Below, in pieces: positions 33,863-42,629 of a stretch of DNA of 64,000 nucleotides. This DNA is from Rhizobium sp. Root1203 (GTDB taxonomy: Bacteria; Pseudomonadota; Alphaproteobacteria; Rhizobiales; Rhizobiaceae): positions 62,001-126,000 of the forward strand of contig NZ_LMCW01000069.1 in the NCBI RefSeq assembly GCF_001424945.1. Reading direction: 5' to 3'. The first letter of the stretch is position 1, and each line of letters opens with the position of its first letter. The position numbers and the translations under genes were made by a program. Under the pieces are notes generated by a model that saw only the letters and a program-made list of their open reading frames with translations, was not told where the DNA came from and did not search any database.

Positions 33863-35284
33863 GTGAGCCGTCTCGTCGTCGTTTCCAACCGTGTCCCCGT
33901 TCCCGCGAAGGGGGGCGCAGCAGCATCTGCCGGCGGACTTGCCGTGGCTCTGCAAGCCGCCTTGCAAGCGCGTGGCGGCATCTGGATGGGCTGGTCGGGC
34001 AACTCCAGCGGCGACAACGAGCCGGGGCCTCTGTCCCTTCATGAAGACGGCAAGATCACTTTTGCGCTGACCGATCTCACCGACAGGGACGTCGAGGAGT
34101 ATTACTCCGGCTTCGCCAACCGCGTGCTCTGGCCGATCTGCCACTACCGGCTGGATCTGGCGGAATACGGACGGCAGGAAATGGCAGGGTATTTCCGCGT
34201 CAACCGATTCTTCGCGCATCGGCTGGCGCCGCTGCTGAAACCAGACGATACGATCTGGATCCATGACTATCATCTGATCCCGCTGGCCGCCGAGCTTCGG
34301 CAGATGGGCGTCAAGAACCGCATCGGCTTCTTCCATCACATTCCCTGGCCACCGGCGGATGTGCTCGCCGCCATGCCTGTTCACGAGGAGATCATGCGTG
34401 GGCTTGCCGCATATGACCTCGTCGGCTTCCAGACGGACCGTGACCTCGAGAATTTTGCCGGCTGCCTGCGCCGCGAAGAAATGGGCGACGCGATCGGTGA
34501 TGGCCGTTTCACCGCCGGTGACAAGGTTTTCAAAGGCGGCGCCTACGGCATCGGCATAGAGACAGCCGCCTTCGCGGAATTTGCCCGCAAGGCAGTCGGC
34601 CACAGCATGGTCCGCAAGGCACGCCAGAGCATCGAGGGACGACAGCTGATCATCGGCGTCGACCGCCTCGACTATTCCAAGGGCCTCACCCAGCGCATCG
34701 ATGCGTTCGAACACTTCGTGCTGAGCAACCCCGCCCATCAGCGCCAGGTGACCTATCTGCAGGTGACGCCGAAGTCGCGTTCCGAGGTGCCCGAATACGA
34801 GAAGATGCAGCGCACGGTCGCCGAACAGGCCGGGCGCGTCAACGGTGCGCTGGGGACGGTGGACTGGGTGCCGATCCGCTATATCAATCGCTCGCTCAGC
34901 CGGCCGATCCTGGCGGGTCTCTACCGGCTCGCCAAGGTGGGTCTCGTCACGCCGCTCCGCGACGGCATGAATCTCGTGGCCAAGGAATACGTCGCCGCTC
35001 AGGACCCGGACGATCCGGGCGTACTGGTTCTGTCGCGCTTTGCGGGAGCTGCGCGCGAACTGAAAGGAGCACTGCTCGTCAACCCCTACGATATGGTCGG
35101 CACGTCCAACGCGCTGGCCCGCGCCCTCAATATGCCGCTGGAGGAGCGTCGCGAGCGCTGGCAGAGGATGATGGACTATCTGCTGGAGCACGACGTGTCA
35201 CGCTGGTGCGACGATTTCCTGGGCGATCTGGCAGCCGAGCCTCAGGCGATGCCTGCCTCGCCCACCAGCCATGCGGCCAACTGA
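33863..35284 (+). CDS. otsA: Alpha,alpha-trehalose-phosphate synthase (UDP/ADP/GDP-glucose)
   Basis: A 473-residue GT20 glycosyltransferase forming trehalose-6-phosphate from glucose-6-phosphate and a nucleotide-glucose. The N-terminal glycine loop is degenerate in the normal way (NRVPVPAKGGAAASAGGLAVAL). WIHDYHL, FFHHIPWP, GVDRLDYSKGL and the donor-binding PLRDGMNLVAKEYVAAQ motif are intact. It begins with GTG, AAGGA nine bases upstream. The last 43 nt overlap the 3' end of the convergent LysR gene. The partner otsB is immediately upstream. Confidence 0.97.
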   Translation: MSRLVVVSNRVPVPAKGGAAASAGGLAVALQAALQARGGIWMGWSGNSSGDNEPGPLSLHEDGKITFALTDLTDRDVEEYYSGFANRVLWPICHYRLDLAEYGRQEMAGYFRVNRFFAHRLAPLLKPDDTIWIHDYHLIPLAAELRQMGVKNRIGFFHHIPWPPADVLAAMPVHEEIMRGLAAYDLVGFQTDRDLENFAGCLRREEMGDAIGDGRFTAGDKVFKGGAYGIGIETAAFAEFARKAVGHSMVRKARQSIEGRQLIIGVDRLDYSKGLTQRIDAFEHFVLSNPAHQRQVTYLQVTPKSRSEVPEYEKMQRTVAEQAGRVNGALGTVDWVPIRYINRSLSRPILAGLYRLAKVGLVTPLRDGMNLVAKEYVAAQDPDDPGVLVLSRFAGAARELKGALLVNPYDMVGTSNALARALNMPLEERRERWQRMMDYLLEHDVSRWCDDFLGDLAAEPQAMPASPTSHAAN

Positions 35285-36144
35285 TCGCTCTGCGGGGTGC
35301 GTGCCTTCGGCTGCACCAGCCAGTAACCCCGGTCGGGTGCCGCTATCGCCGGACCGGCAACCGCCAGGATTCCGGAGGCAAGGAGCGAGTCGACAAGGCC
35401 CATCCAGCCGAGCGCCAGACCCTGCTCGCCGAGTGCGGCCTGGACGACCAGCGAGTAGGTGTTGAAACTGAGGTCGCCCTGCCCGGCATAGGTCTCGCGG
35501 CCGACGCCGAGCTGGGCAAAATAACGTCGCCAGTCGAACCATGGAGACGGCGCCGCGGTATCGAGGTGGATAAGGCGGCCCCGCGCCAGATCGGCCGGCG
35601 TATCGAAGGGACCGTTGCGATCGAGAAACCGCTGGCTGCAGACAGGCGCAACCTTCTCCGGCAGCAGCAGCATGGCACCGTGTCCGAATTCCGCCCGCGT
35701 GCCGAACACGACGGCGACATCGCCTTCATCCGAGAGTTCGCGCTCCATTCGCTGCGTCGCCACGATCTGGATGTCCGTGTCGGGATAAATCAGCCGAAAG
35801 GCATGCATGCGCGGGATGAGCCAGAGCGAGGAGAAGGCATAGTCGGTGTGCAGCCTGATGGATGGTCGCTCGACTTCGCTTCTCAGCCTCCGTGCAAGCT
35901 GATCGATTTCACCGACGCTTCTTGCGGCGATATCGAACAGCCGCTGGCCCGCAGGCGTCAGCTCGACGCCGCGATGCTGCCGCTTTAACAGGCTGACGCC
36001 CAGCTGCTCCTCTATCCTGCGGATCTGGTAGCTGACGGCGGGCTGGGTCAGACCCAGCAGGCTGGCTGCCGAGGAGAGGCTCCCCGCTCTGCCTATTTCG
36101 GCGAAAATACGCAGCCACCCGAGATCGACGCGACGCTCTGCCAT
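35242..36144 (-). CDS. LysR-family regulator of choline-sulfate utilisation
   Basis: A 300-residue LTTR with HTH at residues 8-67 (LRIFAEIGRAGSLSSAASLLGLTQPAVSYQIRRIEEQLG, in part). It is divergent from choX-betC, and LysR genes of this kind are the standard partners of choline sulfatase clusters. It probably activates choX and betC in response to choline or choline sulfate; that is inferred from context. Its 3' end overlaps otsA by 43 nt on the opposite strand, an unusually long convergent overlap that could give antisense effects. Confidence 0.88.
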   Translation of the reverse strand: MAERRVDLGWLRIFAEIGRAGSLSSAASLLGLTQPAVSYQIRRIEEQLGVSLLKRQHRGVELTPAGQRLFDIAARSVGEIDQLARRLRSEVERPSIRLHTDYAFSSLWLIPRMHAFRLIYPDTDIQIVATQRMERELSDEGDVAVVFGTRAEFGHGAMLLLPEKVAPVCSQRFLDRNGPFDTPADLARGRLIHLDTAAPSPWFDWRRYFAQLGVGRETYAGQGDLSFNTYSLVVQAALGEQGLALGWMGLVDSLLASGILAVAGPAIAAPDRGYWLVQPKARTPQSDQLAAWLVGEAGIA

Positions 36145-36161
36145 AAAAAATCCTTTTGGGG

Positions 36162-36200
36162 ACTATCGAAAAATCCCGCCTTCACAGGGCGAGTGATAGT
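36162..36200. promoter_or_regulatory. Dyad in the LysR-choX intergenic region
   Basis: ACTATC (36162-36167) and GATAGT (36195-36200) are matching inverted arms around a GC-rich imperfect inner dyad (CGCC-N6-GGGCG). It lies midway in the 98-bp region between the divergent genes, where a LysR tetramer would bind. Confidence 0.35.
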
Positions 36201-36242
36201 GTTGTTCAATAAAACCATCAAATGACAAAAAGGGGAAATGCG

Positions 36243-37193
36243 ATGACAGGAATTTCAGCAGTCCGCCGTCTTGCCGCCGGCGTTGTGCTTTCTGCCCTTG
36301 CGATGGGAACGGCATCTGCTGCCGACAACGCATCTTGCAAGGTTATTCGCATGTCCGATCCAGGCTGGACCGACATCACCGCCACCAACGGCGTGACGAG
36401 TGTCATCCTGACGGCGCTCGGCTACGAGCCCGATATAAAAACGCTCTCCGTTCCGATCGGCTACCAGTCGATGAAGAACGGCGAGATCGACGTCTTCCTC
36501 GGCAACTGGATGCCGGCCCAAAAGGCCTTCATCGACGACCTGACTGCGGCCAAGGCGATCGAGGTGGTGAACAAGAACCTCACAGGCGCCAAATTCACGC
36601 TTGCGGTGCCGACCTATGTCGCGGAGAACGGCATCAAGGATTTTGCGGACCTGCAGAAACATGCCGACGAATTCGACCACAAGATCTACGGCATCGAGCC
36701 GGGCGCACCCGCCAATTCCAACATTCAGAAGATGATCGACGCCAATGACTTCGGCCTGAAGGACTGGGAGCTGGTCGAATCCGGCGAGCAGGCGATGCTG
36801 GCGCAGGTCGACCGCGCCGCGAAGGACAAGGCTGCCGTCGTCTTCCTCGCCTGGGCACCGCATCCGATGAATGAAAAGTTCTCGATCGCGTATCTCGCGG
36901 GCGGCGACGCCTATTTCGGTGCTGACTTCGGCGGTGCCGAGGTCTACACGCTGGCACGGACCGGCTGGCCGCAGATGTGCCCGAACGCAGCGACGCTGTT
37001 CAAGAACCTCACATTCGACATAGGCATGGAAAACGCGCTGATGGGATCGATCCTCGGCGGCGAGGATCCCAAGGCTGCGGCCACGGCCTGGCTGAAGGCC
37101 AATCCGAAGGCGATCGAGCCCTGGCTCTCCGGCGTAACGACGCTTGACGGCAAGCCCGGAGCGGACGCAGTTAAAGTCTCTCTCGGCTTGTGA
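36243..37193 (+). CDS. choX: Choline ABC-transporter substrate-binding protein (ChoX-like)
   Basis: A 316-residue periplasmic binding protein of the OpuAC/glycine-betaine type. The signal peptide covers about residues 1-26 (ends GTASA). Mature features include the MSDPGWTDITATN and VFLGNWMPAQKAFIDD segments with the aromatic residues that form the choline cage, and the IYGIEPGAPANSN loop. AAGGGG lies about eight bases before the ATG at 36243. betC follows 20 nt later. The permease and ATPase partners (choW, choV) are absent here, so it must either use components encoded elsewhere or be an auxiliary receptor. Confidence 0.9.
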   Translation: MTGISAVRRLAAGVVLSALAMGTASAADNASCKVIRMSDPGWTDITATNGVTSVILTALGYEPDIKTLSVPIGYQSMKNGEIDVFLGNWMPAQKAFIDDLTAAKAIEVVNKNLTGAKFTLAVPTYVAENGIKDFADLQKHADEFDHKIYGIEPGAPANSNIQKMIDANDFGLKDWELVESGEQAMLAQVDRAAKDKAAVVFLAWAPHPMNEKFSIAYLAGGDAYFGADFGGAEVYTLARTGWPQMCPNAATLFKNLTFDIGMENALMGSILGGEDPKAAATAWLKANPKAIEPWLSGVTTLDGKPGADAVKVSLGL

Positions 37194-37213
37194 AACCTCA
37201 AGGACAACTCCGC

Positions 37214-38728
37214 ATGGCGCGCCCGAATATCCTCATCCTGATGGTCGACCAGTTCAACGGAACGCTATTTCCGGATGGCCCGGCCGACTTTCTTCACGCG
37301 CCGCATCTCAAGGCTTTGGCGAAGCGCTCCGTGCGTTTTGCCAACGCCTACACGGCCAGCCCGCTCTGCGCGCCGGCGCGGGCCTCCTTTATGTCGGGGC
37401 AGCTGCCCAGCCGGACGCGCGTCTACGACAATGCCGCGGAGTTCGCCTCCGACGTTCCGACATTCGCGCATCATCTGCGCGCTGCCGGCTACCACACCGC
37501 CCTCTCCGGCAAGATGCACTTCGTCGGACCGGATCAGCTTCACGGCTTCGAGGAGCGGCTGACCACCGACATCTATCCGGCCGACTTCGGTTGGACGCCC
37601 GACTACACCAAGCCCGGCGAGCGCATCGACTGGTGGTACCACAATCTCGGCTCGGTGACGGGAGCGGGCGTTGCCGAAATCACCAATCAGATGGAATACG
37701 ACGATGAGGTCGCCTACAACGCGACCCGCAAACTCTACGATCTCTCGCGCCGGCAGGACGACCGCCCCTGGTGCCTGACGGTGAGCTTTACGCATCCGCA
37801 CGACCCCTATGTTGCCCGCCGCAAGTTCTGGGATCTCTATGCGGACTGTCCGGCGCTCGATCCAGAGGTTGGCGCCATTGCGTTCGACGAGCAGGATCCG
37901 CATTCGCAGCGCCTGCTGAAGGCCTGCGACCACGATGCCGTGGAGATCACCCCGGAGCAGGTTCGCCGTGCGCGTCGCGGCTATTTTGCCAACATCTCCT
38001 ACATCGATGAGAAGGTCGGTGAAATTCTCGACGTGCTCGAACGCGGCCGCATGGCCGAGGACACGATCGTCCTGTTCGTTTCCGACCACGGGGACATGCT
38101 CGGGGAGCGCGGGCTATGGTTCAAGATGTGCTTCTTCGATGGCTCGTCCCGCGTGCCGCTGATGATAGCGGCCCCCGGTTGGAACCCGGCGCTCGTCGAC
38201 CAGCCGGTGTCGACGCTCGACGTGACGCCGACGCTGGCAGCGCTTGCCGGGATCGACATTACCAAGCTTGCGCCATGGACCGACGGTGAAGACCTTGCGC
38301 CACTGGCGAAGGGGAGGGGCAGTCGCGGGCCGGTGCCGATGGAATATGCGGCCGAGGGCTCGGAAGCGCCGCTCGTCTGCCTGCGCGACGGTCGCTTCAA
38401 GCTTACGCTCTGCGACAAAGATCCCCCGATGCTGTTCGATCTCGAGGCCGATCCCAGGGAACTCACCAACCTGGCCAGCGATCCGGCCCATGCCGAGACG
38501 CTGGCGCTGCTCTCGAAACAGGCCGGCCAGCGTTGGAATCTCGCAGGCTTCGATGGCGCGGTGCGCGAGAGCCAGGCCCGGCGCTGGGTGGTCTACGAAG
38601 CCCTGCGCAACGGTGCCTACTATCCCTGGGACTACCAGCCGCTGCAGAAAGCGTCCGAACGCTACATGCGCAACCACATGGATCTGAATGTCCTCGAGGA
38701 GAACAAGCGATATCCTCGCGGCGAGTGA
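37214..38728 (+). CDS. betC: Choline-sulfatase
   Basis: A 504-residue sulfatase (alkaline phosphatase superfamily) hydrolysing choline-O-sulfate to choline and sulfate. The formylglycine-forming Cys is at about residue 52 in SPLCAPARASF (C-x-P-x-R). Metal ligands include the N-terminal MVDQ Asp and the later SDHGDMLGERGLW. The C-terminal choline-sulfatase signature (RRWVVYEALRNGAYYPWDYQP, in part) matches the Sinorhizobium BetC pattern. The ATG at 37214 is preferred to an earlier GTG that overlaps the choX stop. betI-betB-betA are not in the window, so choline oxidation to betaine is encoded elsewhere. Confidence 0.96.
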   Translation: MARPNILILMVDQFNGTLFPDGPADFLHAPHLKALAKRSVRFANAYTASPLCAPARASFMSGQLPSRTRVYDNAAEFASDVPTFAHHLRAAGYHTALSGKMHFVGPDQLHGFEERLTTDIYPADFGWTPDYTKPGERIDWWYHNLGSVTGAGVAEITNQMEYDDEVAYNATRKLYDLSRRQDDRPWCLTVSFTHPHDPYVARRKFWDLYADCPALDPEVGAIAFDEQDPHSQRLLKACDHDAVEITPEQVRRARRGYFANISYIDEKVGEILDVLERGRMAEDTIVLFVSDHGDMLGERGLWFKMCFFDGSSRVPLMIAAPGWNPALVDQPVSTLDVTPTLAALAGIDITKLAPWTDGEDLAPLAKGRGSRGPVPMEYAAEGSEAPLVCLRDGRFKLTLCDKDPPMLFDLEADPRELTNLASDPAHAETLALLSKQAGQRWNLAGFDGAVRESQARRWVVYEALRNGAYYPWDYQPLQKASERYMRNHMDLNVLEENKRYPRGE

Positions 38729-38802
38729 GATTGCGGTTGGCAGCGTTGCGAGGCGAGCGATGAGCCGGTAGGGTCCTGCCGTCGCAACCAGGTGGATCTC
38801 TC

Positions 38803-39012
38803 ATGAAAATCAGCGCGCGCAATCGTCTCAAGGGCAAAGTGGTCGACGTCACACTGGGTGCTACGACCGCCCATGTCCGCATCGATATCGGCGGCGGCTC
38901 GATCGTCACGGCTTCGATCACCAATGAAGCGGTGAAGGAACTCGGCCTGGCGGTCGGCTCCGATGCCTACGCGGTGGTGAAGGCGTCGGACGTGATGGTC
39001 GCCGTCGACTGA
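38803..39012 (+). CDS. Single-domain Mop/TOBE molybdate-binding protein
   Basis: A 69-residue molbindin: MKISARNRLKGKVVDV opens the Mop domain and VKASDVMVAVD closes it. Such proteins oligomerise and bind molybdate or tungstate, acting as stores or sensors. No mod transport genes or molybdoenzyme lie nearby. Its stop codon is directly followed, with no gap, by the stop codon of trmO on the other strand. Confidence 0.9.
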   Translation: MKISARNRLKGKVVDVTLGATTAHVRIDIGGGSIVTASITNEAVKELGLAVGSDAYAVVKASDVMVAVD

Positions 39013-39537
39013 TTACGCCTTCTGGCAATGGTGCTCTGCACCGTCGTCGCCGGTCTGGAAATCGCCCGGCTGCGGCGGCGCAATCGGTTTGAAGAGAGTG
39101 CGGTCCGGCTTCAGATCGAGCAGCAGGGTGCCGTCGAGGCAATCCAGCCCGCGAACAAGCAGGATTGGCCCCTCCATCGCCTCAAGCTTGACTATCGAGG
39201 TTCCAATCGGGTTCGGGCGCACCGGCGAGCGCAAGGAGAAAGTGCCATGGACCTTGCCGTTGCGGGCGGGACTTTGCAGCACCAGATCGCGCCGCGAGCG
39301 ATCAAGCCAATAGAGGATCTCCAACCTCTCGAAAGCATCGACACCCTGAAGGGCCTGTACCCACGGCTGGAATATTTCAATCCGGCAAATCGGACCATCA
39401 TGCCGCCCCTGGCGCGGCGTCTCCATCCGCGACGTCCAGGGCGTTGAAATCCGCCCTATGAAAACCAGACCGGCGTCGGTCGGCACTGGCGCATCGACGA
39501 CGACTTCGTTTTCACGGATTTCATTTTCACGGACCAT
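39013..39537 (-). CDS. trmO: TrmO-type tRNA (t6A37) N6-methyltransferase
   Basis: A 174-residue member of the TsaA/YaeB (TrmO) family, which uses SAM to methylate N6 of t6A37 in tRNA-Thr. The beta-barrel fold motifs PRQGRHDGP, LEILYWLDRSRRDLV, HGTFSLRSPVRPNPIG and GLDCLDGTLLLDLKP are intact. The N-terminal 20 residues (MVRENEIRENEVVVDAPVPT) are an acidic extension. It lies 54 nt downstream of prfC on the same strand, so cotranscription with this second translation factor is plausible. Confidence 0.88.
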   Translation of the reverse strand: MVRENEIRENEVVVDAPVPTDAGLVFIGRISTPWTSRMETPRQGRHDGPICRIEIFQPWVQALQGVDAFERLEILYWLDRSRRDLVLQSPARNGKVHGTFSLRSPVRPNPIGTSIVKLEAMEGPILLVRGLDCLDGTLLLDLKPDRTLFKPIAPPQPGDFQTGDDGAEHHCQKA

Positions 39538-39591
39538 GATGTGTTCCCCCTGACGGCGGCACTATGGCATAGCGCTATATTCGATGGAATA

Positions 39592-41175
39592 TCACGCCGC
39601 CTTGGCGACGTGATATTCCTTGATCGCAACCATCTTGATCGCCGGGTGGCGCTCGGACTCGTAGCGCAGCGAGAAGGTGTCCTGCGCCAGGAACACAGGA
39701 TCGCCATCGAGATCGCGGGCAATATCGCCGCGCTTGACGGTCAGAAACTTTTCGAGATCCGCCGGCTGGTCGGCCGAAATCCAGCGGCAGACCGAGAAGC
39801 GCGACATTTCGAAGGAGACCGGCAGGCCGTATTCCGCCTGCAGGCGTTCCTTCAGAACATCGAGCTGCAGGGCGCCGACGACGCCGACGATAGCCGGCGA
39901 ACCGTCTTCCGGCGAGAAAAGCTGTACGACGCCTTCCTCGGCCATCTGCTGCAGCGCTTCCTTGAGTTTCTTTGCCTTCATCGCATCTTCTAGACGGACG
40001 CGGCGGAGAATTTCCGGCGAAAAGTTCGGCACGCCCTGGAACACCAGCGCCTCGCCTTCGGTCAGCGTATCGCCGATGCGCAGCGTGCCATGGTTGGGAA
40101 TGCCAACGACGTCGCCGGCATAGGCGGTGTCGGCAAGCTGGCGCTGCGAAGCGAAGAAGAACTGCGGCGCCGTCAGGCCGAGCTGCTTGCCGGTGCGTGC
40201 GAGACGCGCCTTCATGCCGCGCTCCAGCTTGCCGGAGCAGATGCGGGCGAACGCTATTCGGTCGCGGTGGTTCGGATCCATGTTGGCCTGGATCTTGAAG
40301 ACGAAGGCCGTCATCTTGTCGTCGGTCGCGTGCACCGTTCTTGTATCGGCGACCTGGTCGCGCGGCGGCGGAGCAAATTCGCCGAGCGCGTTGATGAGAT
40401 CGCGCACACCGAAATTGCGAAGCGCCGAGCCGAAGAAGACAGGGGTCAGGTGGCCCTCGAGGAAGGCCTGGCGGTCGAAGGGCCGGCAGGCTTCCATCGC
40501 CAGCTCGGTTTCCTCGACAAAAGCGGCACGCTCGTTTTCCGGAAGCCTGTCGGCAACGCTCTGCGGTCCGTTGACGGGCGTGCCCTCGACCTCTGTGTCG
40601 GAGCCGCGAACGGTATTATCGGCAAGCTTGTAGGAGCCGCAGAAGGTCTTGGAGCGGCCGATGGGCCACGTGATCGGGGCCGTGTCGAGCGCCAGCTTTT
40701 CCTCAACCTCGTCCAGGATCTCGAAGGGATCGCGGCTTTCGCGGTCCATCTTGTTGATGAAGGTGATGATCGGAATATCCCGCATGCGGCAGACTTCGAA
40801 GAGCTTCAGCGTCCGCGGCTCGATACCCTTGGCGGCGTCGATGACCATGACGGCGGCGTCGACCGCCGTCAGCGTGCGGTAGGTGTCGTCCGCGAAGTCT
40901 TCGTGGCCGGGCGTATCGAGAATATTGAAGACATTGCCTTCATATTCGAAGGTCATCACCGAGGTGACGACCGAGATGCCGCGCTCGCGCTCGATCTTCA
41001 TCCAGTCCGAACGGGTCTGGATCCGGTCCTTCTTCGCCTTGACTTCACCGGCGAGCTGGATGGCGCCGCCGAACAGCAGCAGCTTTTCGGTGAGCGTGGT
41101 CTTACCGGCGTCCGGGTGCGCGATAATAGCGAATGTGCGGCGGCGGGAAACCGCCTCGGCGAGACTTTCAGCCAT
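39592..41175 (-). CDS. prfC: Peptide chain release factor 3
   Basis: A 527-residue GTPase that recycles RF1/RF2 after peptide release. G1 AHPDAGKTTLTEKLL, G3 DTPGHEDF and G4 NKMD are clear in the first 160 residues, followed by the RF3-specific domains II and III (SFEMSRFSVCRWI, C-terminal IKEYHVAKAA). The start MAESLAEAVSRRRTFAIIAHPD is set by homology; the open frame continues 237 codons upstream over dut, but that is a shadow. It diverges from dut. Confidence 0.96.
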   Translation of the reverse strand: MAESLAEAVSRRRTFAIIAHPDAGKTTLTEKLLLFGGAIQLAGEVKAKKDRIQTRSDWMKIERERGISVVTSVMTFEYEGNVFNILDTPGHEDFADDTYRTLTAVDAAVMVIDAAKGIEPRTLKLFEVCRMRDIPIITFINKMDRESRDPFEILDEVEEKLALDTAPITWPIGRSKTFCGSYKLADNTVRGSDTEVEGTPVNGPQSVADRLPENERAAFVEETELAMEACRPFDRQAFLEGHLTPVFFGSALRNFGVRDLINALGEFAPPPRDQVADTRTVHATDDKMTAFVFKIQANMDPNHRDRIAFARICSGKLERGMKARLARTGKQLGLTAPQFFFASQRQLADTAYAGDVVGIPNHGTLRIGDTLTEGEALVFQGVPNFSPEILRRVRLEDAMKAKKLKEALQQMAEEGVVQLFSPEDGSPAIVGVVGALQLDVLKERLQAEYGLPVSFEMSRFSVCRWISADQPADLEKFLTVKRGDIARDLDGDPVFLAQDTFSLRYESERHPAIKMVAIKEYHVAKAA

Positions 41176-41265
41176 GATGTGAATCCTGTGGAATTGCCGC
41201 GTATCTAGCGATTTTAGCCCGGCATTGCAATTGACCTTGGCTCCCCGGGCGCAAAGTAATGGCGG

Positions 41266-41736
41266 ATGACCATTCACACCGATACCCGTCCGACGCTCAA
41301 TCTCATTCGCCTTCCGCACGGCGAGGGCCTTGAGCTTCCCGCCTATGAAACCAAAGGTGCCGCCGGCATCGACCTGCGCGCGGCTGTCGAAGACGGTGCG
41401 CCGATGGTTCTGGCACCCGGCCAGCGCGCTTTGGTGCCGACCGGCTTCATCTTCGAAATCCCCGAAGGGTTCGAGGGACAGATCCGTCCGCGCTCCGGCC
41501 TCGCCTTCAAACACGGGATCACCTGCCTGAATACGCCGGGGACGATCGACAGCGATTATCGCGGCGAGGTGAAGGTGCTGCTCGTCAATCTGGGCGAGGA
41601 GCCGTTCGAGTTCACCCGCGGGATGCGGATCGCCCAGATGGTGATCGCCCCTGCTATCCAGGCCCGCGTAAACGAAATCACCCAGGCGAGTGCCACGGCG
41701 CGCGGCGCCGGCGGCTTCGGCTCGACCGGGGTCTGA
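41266..41736 (+). CDS. dut: dUTP diphosphatase
   Basis: A 156-residue trimeric dUTPase. All five motifs are present: AGIDLRA, PRSGLAFKHGI, GTIDSDYRGEV, RGMRIAQMVIAP and the flexible C-terminal RGAGGFGSTGV arm. It prevents uracil incorporation and supplies dUMP for thymidylate synthesis. Its stop overlaps the ATG of the downstream GNAT gene by one base. In related rhizobia I recall it following coaBC; here 14 kb of other genes separate them. Confidence 0.97.
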   Translation: MTIHTDTRPTLNLIRLPHGEGLELPAYETKGAAGIDLRAAVEDGAPMVLAPGQRALVPTGFIFEIPEGFEGQIRPRSGLAFKHGITCLNTPGTIDSDYRGEVKVLLVNLGEEPFEFTRGMRIAQMVIAPAIQARVNEITQASATARGAGGFGSTGV

Positions 41737-42629
41737 TGACCACGACGGCCCGGTATCCGGCACTGACCTTCCGGCAGGACTATTTTGCCGACGGAGCCGC
41801 ATGGACGGCGTTCGTTTCATTGCTTCAGGATACGTTCGGGATCGATATCGATCCGCTTCAACGGCTCGGCGGGCCGGATCCGTCATGCATGCCGTTCGGC
41901 TGGTTCGACGCAGACGGGACGCTGGTTGCCAGTCTCGCCGCCTTTGCCTTGCCGCTGACGATCAACGGGCGGAAGCTACGGGCCGCGGCGTTCCAATCCG
42001 GCGCCGTCCGGCCGGCCTGGCGCGGGCGCGGCCTGTATCGTGATGTTACCCTGAAGGCTCTCGAATGGTGCAAGGCCGAGGGCTTCGAAGCGATCGTGCT
42101 CTATACCGATAAGCCGGCACTGTATGAGCCCTACGGCTTCCACTCGCTGCCGCTCCATCTATACATCGGCGCGGCACCGGCACCGCGAGCGCCAACGGTG
42201 TCGCAGTCCCTCGATCCCTGGCAGCCCGGCGATCTCGCCCTGCTGCAACGGGCACTCAGGACTCGCACGCCTGTCTCGGACTGCCTTGCCGTATGCGAAA
42301 GCGCGGCGATGTTTCTGATCAATACGCAATTCGATCCCGACGTTCGGCTGAGCTGGATGGAGGGCGAACAGGCCGTCATCGCCTGGAAGATGGACGGCGA
42401 GCGGTTCATCCTGCTCGATGTCGTGGCGCCGGCGATTCCCGCGCTCGCCGCAATACTCGGCGGATTGGACGTCCAACCCGATGTCGCAGAGGTGCGGTTC
42501 CGTCCGGACAAAATCGCATGGTCGGGCGAGCCGCAGCCGCTGGACGGTGCGACGCGGTTCATGATCAAAGCCGATTTTCCCGTGACGCTCGATACCCCGG
42601 CGATGCTTTCGCCCATGGCCGATTTCTAG
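41736..42629 (+). CDS. GNAT-family N-acetyltransferase
   Basis: A 297-residue protein whose N-terminal half is a GNAT domain with the acetyl-CoA motif QSGAVRPAWRGRGLYRDVTLKALEW (in part; V-x-P-x-x-R-x-x-G-L/Y type) and a YEPYGF beta-bulge. The C-terminal half resembles a degenerate second GNAT/SCP-like domain. The substrate is unknown. It is translationally coupled to dut (TGATG). Its stop codon lies within the dispersed repeat beginning at 42627, so the repeat may have set the present C-terminus. Confidence 0.85.
   Translation: MTTTARYPALTFRQDYFADGAAWTAFVSLLQDTFGIDIDPLQRLGGPDPSCMPFGWFDADGTLVASLAAFALPLTINGRKLRAAAFQSGAVRPAWRGRGLYRDVTLKALEWCKAEGFEAIVLYTDKPALYEPYGFHSLPLHLYIGAAPAPRAPTVSQSLDPWQPGDLALLQRALRTRTPVSDCLAVCESAAMFLINTQFDPDVRLSWMEGEQAVIAWKMDGERFILLDVVAPAIPALAAILGGLDVQPDVAEVRFRPDKIAWSGEPQPLDGATRFMIKADFPVTLDTPAMLSPMADF

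Noticed and set aside
33671..35191. A 506-codon open frame on the - strand
   Set aside because: Antisense to otsA and the end of otsB, both well supported.
41176..41886. A 237-codon N-terminal extension of prfC
   Set aside because: It lies over dut on the opposite strand; RF3 proteins begin at the MAESLAEAV methionine, giving the normal 527 residues.
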